A DNA stretch of 17,951 bases from Candidatus Caenarcanales bacterium (GCA_947489925.1 CANLFK010000021.1:1-17951); one strand, 5' to 3'. Numbered from the stretch's first letter, positions 1 to 8,256 are shown. Notes: generated by a model from the letters alone, not told the origin. Numbers and translations are program-made.

Positions 1-38
1 TGAACTACTTTTTCTCTCAAATCTAATGAATATGACAT
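1..38 (-). CDS. IS630-family transposase, first 12 residues
   Basis: Only the start is visible: ATG at 38-36 followed by codons for MSYSLDLREKVV. This matches the typical opening of IS630-family transposases (M-x-Y-S-x-D-L-R-x-K/R-V-V), which begin with a helix-turn-helix DNA-binding domain ahead of a DDE catalytic domain. The rest lies beyond the left edge, so it cannot be said whether the gene is intact. The call rests on a short but characteristic motif. Confidence 0.6.
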   Translation of the reverse strand, partial: MSYSLDLREKVV

Positions 39-98
39 ACTTTTTTTAATTATCTACATTTATACTTACATCGTATCATTTATTCGGGGGATTGCTAT
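1..98 (-). mobile_element. IS630-type insertion sequence, end only (cut by window edge)
   Basis: This is the 5' end of an insertion sequence whose transposase reads leftward off the window. On the minus strand the sequence from about 98 downwards begins TATAGCAATCCCCC and leads into a transposase start codon at 38. IS630/Tc1-type elements insert at TA, and a TA lies at 97-98, exactly where the neighbouring endonuclease reading frame stops. The other end, and so the inverted repeat and target duplication, lie outside the window, which makes the boundary an inference. Confidence 0.6.
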
Positions 99-604
99 AA
101 AACTTTTTCATTGTCCCTTTTTATAAATATTACCCATTCAAAAGGCGAAATTTGTTGAACACTTGAACCAGGAATATTATTATCTTTTGTCGATTTTAAT
201 TCAACGGATTCAAAATAAATATTAATACCGTCAGTTATTTCCAAGTATAAATCTGGGCTTGTATAAACAGATTTTTTTAAAGTTGAAATCTCTTTCTTTT
301 GTTCAGTGTTAAGGTGTTCTGGAAGAAATACATTAGAAATTTTATACCGCTTTAAATCTTCAATATTAATTGTATGTTCTTCCTTGTCTATTTTTACAGA
401 TAATTTTGTAAGTTTTACTCCTGATAAATCATTGTGTTTTAATAGAAAGTCTTGAAAATATCTCTTTAAAAATTCATCAGTATTTGCTTCTTCTGATTGA
501 AACTTGATTGTTTCCAGCCCATTCTTTGTTGTGTTTAACTCATTTTCTATCTTGTAGAAATAGACGATTAAAAATGAATTAAGTAATTTTTGATTTGTGT
601 TCAT
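95..604 (-). CDS. Type II restriction endonuclease, probably truncated at its C-terminus by IS630
   Basis: Predicted DNA-cleaving partner of the methyltransferase encoded just upstream. Its ATG overlaps the methyltransferase stop as ATGA (601-604), which implies translational coupling. The 169 residues contain a PD-(D/E)xK-type nuclease signature: Pro117-Asp118, then 16 residues later Glu135-Leu-Lys137, followed by a conserved-looking segment N-x-I-P-G-S-S-x-Q-Q (about 143-151). I do not recognise the exact family or its target sequence. The protein is short for a type II enzyme, and the catalytic motif lies only about 30 residues from the end. The last codons run GTT-TTA-TAG, where the TAG falls at the inferred edge of an IS630 element, so the original C-terminus seems lost. 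Whether the stub still cuts DNA is unknown; if not, the methyltransferase is now an orphan. Confidence 0.7.
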   Translation of the reverse strand: MNTNQKLLNSFLIVYFYKIENELNTTKNGLETIKFQSEEANTDEFLKRYFQDFLLKHNDLSGVKLTKLSVKIDKEEHTINIEDLKRYKISNVFLPEHLNTEQKKEISTLKKSVYTSPDLYLEITDGINIYFESVELKSTKDNNIPGSSVQQISPFEWVIFIKRDNEKVL

Positions 605-1881
605 TTCTTTTCAAAGTAAAATTCCCAATTTGATTCTATTTTTTTTGCAATGTGATAGGCCAAAAGCGGTGGTACAGCATTTCCTACTAATTTATAACCA
701 ATAGAAGGACTAACCGTAAATTTGGTATTTTTCTGCTTTTGTGGAATTACAAAGTTAAAGTCATCTGGAAATGTTTGTATTCTTGCACATTCTCTTAATG
801 TCAAACGCCTTTCTTTAAGTCCTTGCTGTAATTCATTTATCTTTTTCCCTCCGTTTTCAAGGGCAAGTCTTCTATATTCAATATTTCCATGGTGTTCTGA
901 ACGAATTGTTGGTGCAAGTTTTTCTAATTCAATTTCTTTTTGTCCCTGACAATGCGTTCCCATAAATTTTGCTTTAGAGTAGTATCTTTGTGAAAAATCA
1001 GAACTTTCTTCAGGTTCTTTTAAGTCTAATAAAACATCTTTACTTTGCGTAAACATAGTCATTAAATGTTGAACTGATGAATAATGTAATTCTCCGTTTA
1101 ATCTGTGTGTTGCAACTGGGTAAGGATTAAACTCCTCGGAAATATCTTTTTTAGAAAGTTCCTTTAATGCCTCTTTTGTTAATGACGATTTTTTAAACCC
1201 TATAAAAATTATTCGTTCTCTTGATTGTGGAACTCCGTATTGTCCAGAGTGTAAAACTTTTGGTGATAAAACCAAATAGCCGTCTCCATTTATATTTGAA
1301 AAGTCTGATTGGATAATTTCTTTTACTTCGCCTAAATTAGCTAATCCTTTTACATTTTCAGCAATAAAAATTTTGGGTAAAGTAATTTCAATTACTTCTT
1401 TCATCCAAATATACAATTTCCCCCTTGTTTCTTCGCTTGGAATGTCTGAATCTATGATTTTGCCATAATGGTCTTTAGCTGAATTAAATCCGTTTCGTTT
1501 TCCCGCAACACTAAAATCTTGACAAGGAAAACCACCCGTTACAATTTCAACATTTTCTGGAAATACTTCTTTGTTACCATTTTTGTATTCTTTTACAATA
1601 TCTACAATACTTCCAACTTTGAAAGTTCCATTCAAGTCATAACCACGCTTTTTTGAAAAGTAATCATTCCACAAAATTTTGGCATGTTCGCTAATATCAT
1701 TTGCAAATTTTGTTTCAAAAAAAGTTTCTTTAAGATAATAATAAGCATCATCTTCTTTTTGAATCCAGTCTTTGTGAATATCTGTATTTATTGTTGCTTT
1801 TGGGACTTTAAATCCGCCTTCAAAGCCAACATCCATCCCTCCACAGCCTGAAAAAAGTGATAATAAATTCTTTTTAGTCAC
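601..1881 (-). CDS. C5 cytosine-specific DNA methyltransferase (restriction-modification)
   Basis: Transfers a methyl group from S-adenosylmethionine to carbon 5 of cytosine in a specific DNA site, protecting host DNA from the endonuclease encoded next to it. The 426-residue protein has the full set of C5-methyltransferase motifs in order: motif I (LFSGCGGMDVGF, about 9-20), catalytic Pro-Cys motif GGFPCQDFS with Cys120, ENV motif VI at 175-177, QSRERIIFIG motif VIII (219-228), a variable target-recognition region (about 230-355), motif IX (RRLTLRECARIQTFPDDF, 358-375) and motif X GNAVPP (400-405). The length is normal and no motif is broken. The start is a GTG at 1881, 8 bp after the glmS stop; a purine-rich GGTGGA lies upstream inside glmS. 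Its placement suggests co-transcription with glmS. The DNA target cannot be read from the sequence by eye. Confidence 0.93.
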   Translation of the reverse strand: MTKKNLLSLFSGCGGMDVGFEGGFKVPKATINTDIHKDWIQKEDDAYYYLKETFFETKFANDISEHAKILWNDYFSKKRGYDLNGTFKVGSIVDIVKEYKNGNKEVFPENVEIVTGGFPCQDFSVAGKRNGFNSAKDHYGKIIDSDIPSEETRGKLYIWMKEVIEITLPKIFIAENVKGLANLGEVKEIIQSDFSNINGDGYLVLSPKVLHSGQYGVPQSRERIIFIGFKKSSLTKEALKELSKKDISEEFNPYPVATHRLNGELHYSSVQHLMTMFTQSKDVLLDLKEPEESSDFSQRYYSKAKFMGTHCQGQKEIELEKLAPTIRSEHHGNIEYRRLALENGGKKINELQQGLKERRLTLRECARIQTFPDDFNFVIPQKQKNTKFTVSPSIGYKLVGNAVPPLLAYHIAKKIESNWEFYFEKK

Positions 1882-1889
1882 AATTTAAT

Positions 1890-3761
1890 CTATTCCACCG
1901 TTACTGATTTAGCTAAATTTCTGGGTTGATCAACATCTTTGCCCAAGTGTTCGGCTAAATAATAAGCAATTAATTGCAAAGGCAAAACACTAATAAATGG
2001 CGAGAATAAATCTTGAAAGTCTTTATATTCTTCGCTAAATGGCAAAGCTGGCACTTCAAAAATTGTGTGTAATTCCTGTCTAGCTTCCTTGTCTGAATCA
2101 TCAATAATTCCTAAAGATGGTGCTCCACGAGTTTTTGCTTCAATACAATTATGCAAAGTTTTATGATAAGTAAGCCCCGGCAATAAAATTGACAAAGTTG
2201 GAGTTGTTTCATCAATTGTGGCAATTGGGCCATGTTTCATTTCACCAGCGGCATAACCAGTTGCTTGAATATAAGTTAATTCTTTAAACTTCAAAGCACC
2301 TTCTAAAGCAATTGGATAATTAAAACTGCGTCCTAAAAATACAAAAGCTTTGAGCTGAGCATATGGCAAAATCTTTTCACGATAAGTTTCTCCTCTGGCA
2401 AGTGTTTGTTCCATAATTTGAGGTAAATAACGCAATTCATTTTTCAGCCAATTTAATTGTTCGGACGGAATACTTTTATAATTTTCAGCTAATTTAATGG
2501 CAAATAAATACAAACAAAACATTTGAGCCGTAAAGCTTTTGGTAGCGGCAACACTAACTTCAATGCCAGCTTGAATAAAAATATTAGCTCTCTCAGCCAA
2601 AGCAGACAAAGTAGAATCGGGTCTATTGGTAATTGCTAAAAGCTTTGCTCCCTTTTTTAAAGCGGCTTTTACGGCTAATAAAGTATCAGCAGTTTCACCA
2701 GACTGACTAATTGCAATAACTAAAGTTTTTGGATCAACTAAAATTTCACGAGATAATAATTCACTGGCAAATTCAATTTCAACAGGGATTTTAGCCAAAG
2801 TCTCTAAAACAATTTTGCCCATTAAACCTGCATAAAAAGCCGTTCCGCAACCGCAAATCAAAATACGGTTTATATTATCTAATAAAGTTTTATCAAGCTC
2901 TGGAAATTCAATTTCTAAATTATCATTAAGATGATGAGCCAAAAGTTTTCTTAAAATGGCGGGTTGCTCATTAATTTCTTTAAGTAAAAAATGTTTATAG
3001 CCCGCTTTATCCAAAGAAACTGGGTCGGCATTTAAAACTTGAATTTGAGGAGCAATTTGCTTGCTTGTTTTACCATCAAAAATTAGAAATTCACCATTCG
3101 GCTTTAATTGGGCAACTTGTTTATCTTTTAATCTAATAATTTTATTGGTATATTGCAATAAAGCGGCACTATCACTAGCACAAAATAAATCTTTTTCTTT
3201 ACCAATTCCTATCACAATCGGAGCGTCATGGCAAGTTAAAATAATAGTGTCTGGATCACTTTTGCTAATGGCGGCTAAAGCATAACTACCTTTTATTTTT
3301 TTTATAATATTTAGCATTGAATCTTTTAAGCTTAAGCCTTTTTTCAATTCAAGCCCCAAAAGGTGAGCTATAACTTCACTATCAGTATCAGAAGTAAATA
3401 TAATTTGTGAATTTTTTATTAATTCTTCTTTTAATTCATGAAAATTATGAATAATTCCATTATGGACAATAGCTACTTCGCTGTCTGAATCAGCATGAGG
3501 ATGGGCATTTATATCGCTTGGTATGCCCTGAGTTGCCCAACGAGTATGACCGATGCCAATTTTGCCTTTTTGTGAATTTTGTTTAGTCAATTCAATTAAA
3601 TTATTTAGCTTTCCTTTGGCTTTAATAATTTCGATATGTCCTTCGGGCGAGTAAATAGCAATGCCACTAGAATCATAGCCTCTGTATTCAAGCACACGCA
3701 GAGAATTAATTAAATAGTCTAAAGCATTATCTTGACCAATATATCCTACTATACCGCACAT
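1890..3761 (-). CDS. glmS: Glutamine--fructose-6-phosphate aminotransferase (isomerizing)
   Basis: Makes glucosamine-6-phosphate from fructose-6-phosphate and glutamine, the first committed step to UDP-GlcNAc for peptidoglycan; cytosolic. The protein (623 residues, family usually about 600-610) opens with MCGIVGYIG, so Cys2 becomes the N-terminal nucleophile of the glutaminase domain (RGYDSSG 27-33, GHTRWAT 71-77, HNG 100-102). Two sugar-isomerase (SIS) domains follow: about 295-430 (CGCGTAF, ISQSGETADT, VAATKSFTAQ) and about 465-600 (LGRSFNYPIALEGALKFKEL, GEMKHGP 506-512 with the isomerase Glu/His). It ends in the conserved DQPRNLAKSVTVE. The gene lies 51 bp downstream of a sigma factor and 8 bp upstream of a methyltransferase. 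The 51-bp leader is too short for a glmS ribozyme, so no riboswitch control is visible here. Confidence 0.97.
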   Translation of the reverse strand: MCGIVGYIGQDNALDYLINSLRVLEYRGYDSSGIAIYSPEGHIEIIKAKGKLNNLIELTKQNSQKGKIGIGHTRWATQGIPSDINAHPHADSDSEVAIVHNGIIHNFHELKEELIKNSQIIFTSDTDSEVIAHLLGLELKKGLSLKDSMLNIIKKIKGSYALAAISKSDPDTIILTCHDAPIVIGIGKEKDLFCASDSAALLQYTNKIIRLKDKQVAQLKPNGEFLIFDGKTSKQIAPQIQVLNADPVSLDKAGYKHFLLKEINEQPAILRKLLAHHLNDNLEIEFPELDKTLLDNINRILICGCGTAFYAGLMGKIVLETLAKIPVEIEFASELLSREILVDPKTLVIAISQSGETADTLLAVKAALKKGAKLLAITNRPDSTLSALAERANIFIQAGIEVSVAATKSFTAQMFCLYLFAIKLAENYKSIPSEQLNWLKNELRYLPQIMEQTLARGETYREKILPYAQLKAFVFLGRSFNYPIALEGALKFKELTYIQATGYAAGEMKHGPIATIDETTPTLSILLPGLTYHKTLHNCIEAKTRGAPSLGIIDDSDKEARQELHTIFEVPALPFSEEYKDFQDLFSPFISVLPLQLIAYYLAEHLGKDVDQPRNLAKSVTVE

Positions 3762-3812
3762 AAAACAAATTAAATTTTACAATAACTAGGCTGAATCATA
3801 TCAAAATTTTGC

Positions 3813-4793
3813 TTAAAAGATTAAATTATTTATTTGATCTGGGCTTTTTGTTAAAGAAAGTAAATAATTTTTTAGCTTACTGAGAGCCTTAATTTCAATT
3901 TGTCTGACTCTTTCAAGGCTTATATTTAAGGTTTTAGCTAAATCTGCCAAAGAAATGATTTTTCGGTCAGCTTTAAAACCATAGCGACTTTGAATAATAA
4001 TAGCCTCTCTTTCGTTTAAGGTCGATTTTAAAGCTTTTCCCAAAATATCAGAAATGGCTTTAGCTTCTAGGACATCATCTATTGGTATAATTGATTCGTC
4101 TGGAATATCAGCTAAAGAGTTTTCAGTATTTTCATCACCCGAAAAAGCACTGCCTTGATCAAGTGAAATAATTTGTTCTTGCTGATTAATCAATAAATTA
4201 ATTTGCCTAAATTTTTGCAAAGAAATGTCCAAAACTGCACAAACTTCACTCGGTAAGGCTTCTCGGCGTAAAGCTTTGGCTAATGATTCTTTTACTTTTT
4301 GGCATTTACTCATTAATTCAAGCATAGAAGCCGAAATCCGAATTAATCGTGATCTTTCAGTAATGCCACTAAGTATAGCTTGTCTAATCCACCAAGTTGC
4401 ATATGTTGAAAATCTATAACCAAGCTCTGGATCATATTTATCAACTGCTTTTAATAAACCTAAATTTCCTTCTTGAATTAAATCTGTCAATTCAAAATTT
4501 GTATTTAATTCCGAATATTTTTTAGCTAAACTAATTACTAATCTTAAATTGGCTAAAATTAGTTTTTCACGAGCTTTGAAAGAGGCTTCACTATTTTTAT
4601 TATTTTTATAAATTCTGGCTAATTCAATTTCTTCCAGCGGACTAAGTAAAGGTCTTTTGGTTAAAGTCTGAGTATAAGTCTGAATTAAATTAATAGCTTG
4701 TTGTCTTTTAAGCTCTTCAGTTTGCTTTTCTGAGATAGTATCTTGTAAAGAATTTGATGATAAATCCTCTAAAAGGTTGGCATTGGGACTCAT
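3813..4793 (-). CDS. RNA polymerase sigma-70 family factor (group 2-like)
   Basis: Promoter-recognition subunit of RNA polymerase. The 326 residues lack region 1.1 but hold region 1.2 (about 36-62, ending RPLLSPLEEIELARIY), region 2 (about 74-148, with DLIQEGNLGLLKAVDKYDP and the -10-binding helix YRFSTYATWWIRQAI), region 3 (about 149-225) and region 4 (about 245-310, with the -35-binding helix-turn-helix LNISLERVRQIEIKALSKLK). The size and the well-kept region 2.4 resemble the non-essential group 2 sigma factors of Cyanobacteria more than the extracytoplasmic-function type. The segment after region 2.4 (ITERSRLIRISASM) differs from the usual primary-sigma sequence, so its promoter choice may differ. 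It starts with ATG at 4793, leads the glmS transcription unit and is divergent from hflX. Whether it is the primary sigma of this genome cannot be decided here. Confidence 0.93.
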   Translation of the reverse strand: MSPNANLLEDLSSNSLQDTISEKQTEELKRQQAINLIQTYTQTLTKRPLLSPLEEIELARIYKNNKNSEASFKAREKLILANLRLVISLAKKYSELNTNFELTDLIQEGNLGLLKAVDKYDPELGYRFSTYATWWIRQAILSGITERSRLIRISASMLELMSKCQKVKESLAKALRREALPSEVCAVLDISLQKFRQINLLINQQEQIISLDQGSAFSGDENTENSLADIPDESIIPIDDVLEAKAISDILGKALKSTLNEREAIIIQSRYGFKADRKIISLADLAKTLNISLERVRQIEIKALSKLKNYLLSLTKSPDQINNLIF

Positions 4794-4993
4794 TCGAGTA
4801 ATTAAGAAATAGTATTATTTTTTTACTTTTCCCATTAATTTCAAGGTTTAAATAGGGCTTACTATTCTTTTAAGGCTAAACAAGCAATAATTTAGCTGAA
4901 ACCCTTGAATTTATTTTGATTAAAGATTTTATTTTAATTGCGTAATCCGCCCTTTACTAAAAAAGAGCTATATTAAAGATAAAGACTTTGCAC

Positions 4994-4997
4994 AGGA
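4994..4997 (+). promoter_or_regulatory. Ribosome binding site that supports the TTG start of hflX
   Basis: AGGA lies 7 bases before the TTG at 5005. It is one of the few clear Shine-Dalgarno sequences in the window and is the reason for choosing TTG over the next in-frame ATG (codon 23). The 211-bp gap shared with the divergent sigma gene (4794-5004) shows AT-rich stretches, including TATATT at 4969-4974, but no convincing paired -35 box. Confidence 0.5.
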
Positions 4998-5004
4998 CTA
5001 TAAA

Positions 5005-6636
5005 TTGAATTTAAAATTATCAAAATCTGACTCAACTGCTCTGCAAAAACTAATTGATAGGCGAGTTATGGCTAGGCAAATAATCTCAACGGAACTTGCC
5101 TCTGAAATAGCAAAATTAGCTTTTAACTTAAAGACTCAAATTAGCTGTTTAATTGACAGGCAAGGAAAAGTCCGTGAATATTATATTGGAGAATTAAATA
5201 AAATTAGTAGTGTAAAAGCCCAAGCCTCACGGGAAGGTTTAGCTCGTTTAGCACAATTGCGTTTAATTGTTGTTAGCCCCAAAAAGGAAATCACCAAAGC
5301 TGAATTATTGTTTTTGAAAAGATATAGATTTGATTTAATGCTTTTTGTGCACGCTGATAAAAATACAGAATTTAGTTCATCTAAAGGGGATTTTTTGGGA
5401 TATGCTGATTATGGACAATTATGTTATTTAATTAGTGATCTTGATGAACGCTGGAAAATTGAGGAAAAGCAAACAATTAGAGAAATTGGCGAAATAAACT
5501 TACCAGAATTAATTAAAGATATTGAAGAAGATTTAGCCAGCTTAGCTGAGACAGTTAAAACTAAACAAAAAGAAAAAGCAATTTTAGTAGGATTATCCAG
5601 CAAAGCGAACTATGAAGATAGTTTTAGTGAACTTTATGGCTTAACAACCACGGCTGGGGCGGAAGTTTGCGAACAAATAGCCCAAAGTATTAATAAACCA
5701 GATTCTAGATTTTATGTTGGAGCGGGCAAAATTCAAGAAATTCAATTAATTGCAGAAGACAAAGAAGCTGATTTAATTATTTTTGATTCCGAATTAACGC
5801 CGTCTCAGAAAAGAAATATCGAAAAAGAAATTGGCGGACGGGTAAAAGTAATTGACAGAACTGAATTAATTTTGGATATTTTTGCCCAAAGAGCTTTAAG
5901 CGAAGAAGGAAAATTACAAGTTGAATTAGCTCAATTAAAATATATGGCTCCCAGACTGGTTGGCAAAGGAATAGGTTTAAGCCAATTAGGCGGCGGAATT
6001 GGAACTCGTGGGCCTGGAGAAACTAAGCTAGAAGTAATGAGAAGGCATATTAAAGAGCGAATTAATGTTTTGGAGAATAAAGTAAAAGATCTAAGCCAAA
6101 TTCGTTCGGTGCAAAGACGACTAAGAAAGCAAAGACAAATTCCTTTAGTTTCGATTGCTGGTTATACAAATGCTGGAAAATCGACTTTATTCAATGCTTT
6201 AACCAATTCACATGTTCTAACTGAAAATAAATTATTTGCCACTTTAGACCCGATTATCCGTGAGATTAAAAGCCCTTATAATTTTTTGCTAAGTGATACA
6301 GTTGGTTTTATACAAGATTTACCGACAACTTTAATTGATGCTTTTAAAGCCACACTCGAAGAAATTGGCGAAGCAGATTTAATTTTGACAGTCTTAGACG
6401 CTTCTCACCCAAATAGATTTGAGCATTTGAAAGTTATTAAGTTTATTTATGAGCAATTAAAAGTTGAAAATTACCCCGAACTTTTAGTTTTAAATAAAGT
6501 AGATTTATTATCAGCCGAAGAACTGGACAAATTAAAAAGTTTATTTCCTTTAGCTTTATGCGTTTCGGCCGAAAATAAAATTGGTTTCAGTTCATTAATT
6601 GAAGAAGTTTCAGTCAAATTAAAACTTAATCTTTAA
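5005..6636 (+). CDS. hflX: Ribosome-associated GTPase HflX, long form
   Basis: GTPase that binds the large ribosomal subunit and helps split stalled or idle ribosomes under stress. At 543 residues it is longer than the roughly 430-residue E. coli protein because it carries an extra N-terminal domain of about 190 residues, seen in cyanobacterial and clostridial HflX (it includes DRQGKVREYYIG near residue 50). The core then follows: the HflX N-domain (FYVGAGKIQEI and the glycine-rich LSQLGGGIGTRGPGETKLE, about 325-345), a helical linker (about 345-375) and the G domain with G1 GYTNAGKS (about 385), G3 DTVGF (about 431) and G4 NKVD (about 496). The TTG start is supported by an AGGA seven bases upstream. 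No neighbour on its strand is close enough to form an operon; a MITE-like element starts 17 bp after the stop. Confidence 0.95.
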   Translation: MNLKLSKSDSTALQKLIDRRVMARQIISTELASEIAKLAFNLKTQISCLIDRQGKVREYYIGELNKISSVKAQASREGLARLAQLRLIVVSPKKEITKAELLFLKRYRFDLMLFVHADKNTEFSSSKGDFLGYADYGQLCYLISDLDERWKIEEKQTIREIGEINLPELIKDIEEDLASLAETVKTKQKEKAILVGLSSKANYEDSFSELYGLTTTAGAEVCEQIAQSINKPDSRFYVGAGKIQEIQLIAEDKEADLIIFDSELTPSQKRNIEKEIGGRVKVIDRTELILDIFAQRALSEEGKLQVELAQLKYMAPRLVGKGIGLSQLGGGIGTRGPGETKLEVMRRHIKERINVLENKVKDLSQIRSVQRRLRKQRQIPLVSIAGYTNAGKSTLFNALTNSHVLTENKLFATLDPIIREIKSPYNFLLSDTVGFIQDLPTTLIDAFKATLEEIGEADLILTVLDASHPNRFEHLKVIKFIYEQLKVENYPELLVLNKVDLLSAEELDKLKSLFPLALCVSAENKIGFSSLIEEVSVKLKLNL

Positions 6637-6653
6637 AACTATTTTCTATATTT

Positions 6654-6934
6654 TAATGTGAGTTCGACAGATAAAAAACACAAAATGACTACTCAAGAAT
6701 TCAAGTCTTAGCCCCCTAGGCTTACGCCATTCCCCGAAGGGGATACTCAATAAATCTGTTTGAAATTTTCTGTCTTCAAGGTCTAAATTCCCAACTCCAC
6801 TCTCTAATAGCCCACTTTCAGGGGGTTGGGGGTGAAAAAACAAAATTCTTTAGCGAGAGACTTGCAATTGTGATTACTTCAAAGTTTCGCTTCAATCAGC
6901 ATTTTCAGATTTTCTTTTCATCGAACTCACATTA
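6654..6934 (+). repeat. MITE-like element with 14-bp terminal inverted repeats (complete copy)
   Basis: A 281-bp non-coding element fills most of the 384-bp gap between the convergent hflX and nitronate monooxygenase genes. Its ends are a perfect inverted repeat, TAATGTGAGTTCGA at 6654-6667 and its complement at 6921-6934, beginning and ending in TA as expected for elements that insert at TA. Beyond the 14 bp the two ends stay loosely similar. Inside are a small palindrome, TCCCCGAAGGGGA (6731-6743), and G-rich stretches near 6820-6835. The first 125 bp recur at 17255-17378 with about 95 percent identity, and a diverged left end occurs at 12613. No transposase is encoded. The remaining 86 bp up to 7020 are AT-rich with nothing I can name. 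A 65-codon open frame across the element is dismissed as chance. Confidence 0.8.
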
Positions 6935-7020
6935 CTTTAGCGTTACTTCTTGAGCGTTTTTTGCTATTAAAAGTTTCATCCAAGGATTTTAATTATTAAC
7001 AAAAACTATAGAACTTAATT

Positions 7021-8133
7021 TTAAGAGAGAATCAAATTTCTGCTATTTGTTAATTCACTCATTAATTCTTTTACTGAAACAATTTCCTCTACTTTATAAG
7101 CATTAGCTCCAACTGTATAAAGTTCTTTTTCTACTTCATTTGCACCAGCCGCTGATAGCAAACCATTACAAATACAAAAAGCTAAAGTTCGATCTTGGCA
7201 AGCCAAACATTTACCATTAATCATTAAATAACCTTTATTACAAAGCTCAGCTCTTTCACCAGCTAACGATTCTTGATAAAAAGGACTTTCTTTTAAAACC
7301 CGAAATAATAAACCGCACGGTGAACCAGGTTGTGTTGAAAGAATAATATCTTCTTCCTTGCAATTTACAACAGCTTCTTTATATCGGTTTGTTGCTCCAC
7401 TTTCGATTGTGGCTAAAAAGCGAGTACCCATTTGCACAGCCTTACAACCCATTTCAAGGTATTGCAAAATATCTTCGTGTGTATAAATACCTCCAGCCGC
7501 AATTACTGGAATTTGATAAGGCTCAGCCGCTTTTAAAACATCTTTGACTAAAACTTCCAAGCGATTTTCAGGTTTATAAGCTTCTTCAACATCTCGCCAG
7601 CCAATATGCCCACCAGCCAAAGGACCTTCTACAACAACTGCATCTGGTAATCTATTAGATCTTTGCCATCTTTTGCAAATAAGCTCAAAAGCTCTAGCAG
7701 AAGACACAATTGGAATTAATTTTACTTCATTGACTCTTTCATGTTCTGCCACTATTTCGGGCAATTGCAAAGGTAGCCCAGCTCCACTAATAATGACATC
7801 TACTCCTCCATCTAAAGCTCCTAAAACTGAATCTTTATAGTGTTTTTGAATAGCCACCATAATATTTATGCCCAAAGGCTTTTGTCCAGAGATTTTGCGA
7901 GCTTCTTCAATTTCAATTTTAACGGCTTCTCTTTGTTTAAAATGTTTATTGAATTTTTGGCTAATTAAATAATCCAAAGCCACACTAGATAAAACTCCCA
8001 AGCCACCATATTTAGAAACAGTTCCACTCAATTCAGCCGAAGAAATACCGATTCCCATTCCGCCTTGAATGATTGGATATTCTATGTTTAAGTCTTTGAG
8101 CGTAAAATTAGAAAAAATATTATTAAGTGCCAT
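7021..8133 (-). CDS. FMN-dependent nitronate monooxygenase / FabK-like oxidoreductase
   Basis: Flavoprotein of the 2-nitropropane dioxygenase family (FMN-binding TIM barrel). Members oxidise nitronates such as propionate-3-nitronate or act as FabK-type enoyl-ACP reductases; the sequence alone does not settle which. Visible family signatures in the 370 residues are PIIQGGMGIGIS (20-31), the GAGLP loop (117-121), EGPLAGGHIG (169-178, with the conserved active-site His), IPVIAAGGI (208-216) and the phosphate-binding VQMGTRF (233-239). The C-terminal part has a cysteine cluster (Cys298, 309, 312, 320, 322) that could bind metal, as in a subgroup of these proteins. The gene starts with ATG at 8133, with AGG-rich sequence just upstream. 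It is convergent with hflX and divergent from the restriction-modification gene, so it is probably transcribed alone. Confidence 0.88.
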   Translation of the reverse strand: MALNNIFSNFTLKDLNIEYPIIQGGMGIGISSAELSGTVSKYGGLGVLSSVALDYLISQKFNKHFKQREAVKIEIEEARKISGQKPLGINIMVAIQKHYKDSVLGALDGGVDVIISGAGLPLQLPEIVAEHERVNEVKLIPIVSSARAFELICKRWQRSNRLPDAVVVEGPLAGGHIGWRDVEEAYKPENRLEVLVKDVLKAAEPYQIPVIAAGGIYTHEDILQYLEMGCKAVQMGTRFLATIESGATNRYKEAVVNCKEEDIILSTQPGSPCGLLFRVLKESPFYQESLAGERAELCNKGYLMINGKCLACQDRTLAFCICNGLLSAAGANEVEKELYTVGANAYKVEEIVSVKELMSELTNSRNLILS

Positions 8134-8139
8134 TTGTTG

Positions 8140-8172
8140 CCTAATCCTAAGGTTTATATAACCTAATCCTAA
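8140..8172. promoter_or_regulatory. Pair of 11-bp direct repeats in front of the flavoprotein gene
   Basis: CCTAATCCTAA occurs at 8140-8150 and again at 8162-8172, 22 bp apart start to start (about two helical turns). On the minus strand the proximal copy reads TTAGGATTAGG and sits 7-17 bases before the ATG at 8133, so it may also serve in ribosome binding. The spacing suits an operator for a DNA-binding protein, but the copies could be chance in AT-rich DNA. Confidence 0.35.
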
Positions 8173-8226
8173 TTTTATAATTTCAGAATAATTTTGCCTA
8201 ACTAAAGTCTGAAACTTTGATATGGA

Positions 8227-8256
8227 TTGATTTACTGTGTATTGTACAAGTAATAT
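8227..8256 (+). promoter_or_regulatory. Weak candidate promoter for the restriction-modification/uppS cluster
   Basis: TTGATT at 8227-8232 and TAATAT at 8251-8256 are separated by 18 bases, each matching four of six bases of the usual bacterial -35 and -10 boxes. A small palindrome, TTGTACAA, lies between them. This 285-bp divergent gap (8134-8418) has no other gene; the rest is AT-rich with nothing recognisable. The match is weak. Confidence 0.25.

Noticed and set aside
722..949. Open frames opposite or out of frame within real genes (also 3061-3285, 4225-4419, 8507-8767, 9216-9518, 14065-14289)
   Set aside because: Each lies inside a well-supported gene on another frame or strand, encodes low-complexity or Cys/Phe-rich sequence, and shows no family motif.
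1..1890. Tn7-like transposon at the end of glmS
   Set aside because: No Tn7-type end repeats or tns genes are visible; the adjacent transposase fragment is of IS630 type.
3762..3812. Possible glmS ribozyme/riboswitch upstream of glmS
   Set aside because: Only 51 bp separate glmS from the upstream sigma gene, too short for the known ribozyme core, and no matching helices are seen.
6646..6843. A 65-codon open frame on the minus strand between hflX and the flavoprotein gene
   Set aside because: It lies almost wholly inside the MITE-like repeat, has no recognisable domain or ribosome binding site, and its composition follows the repeat DNA.
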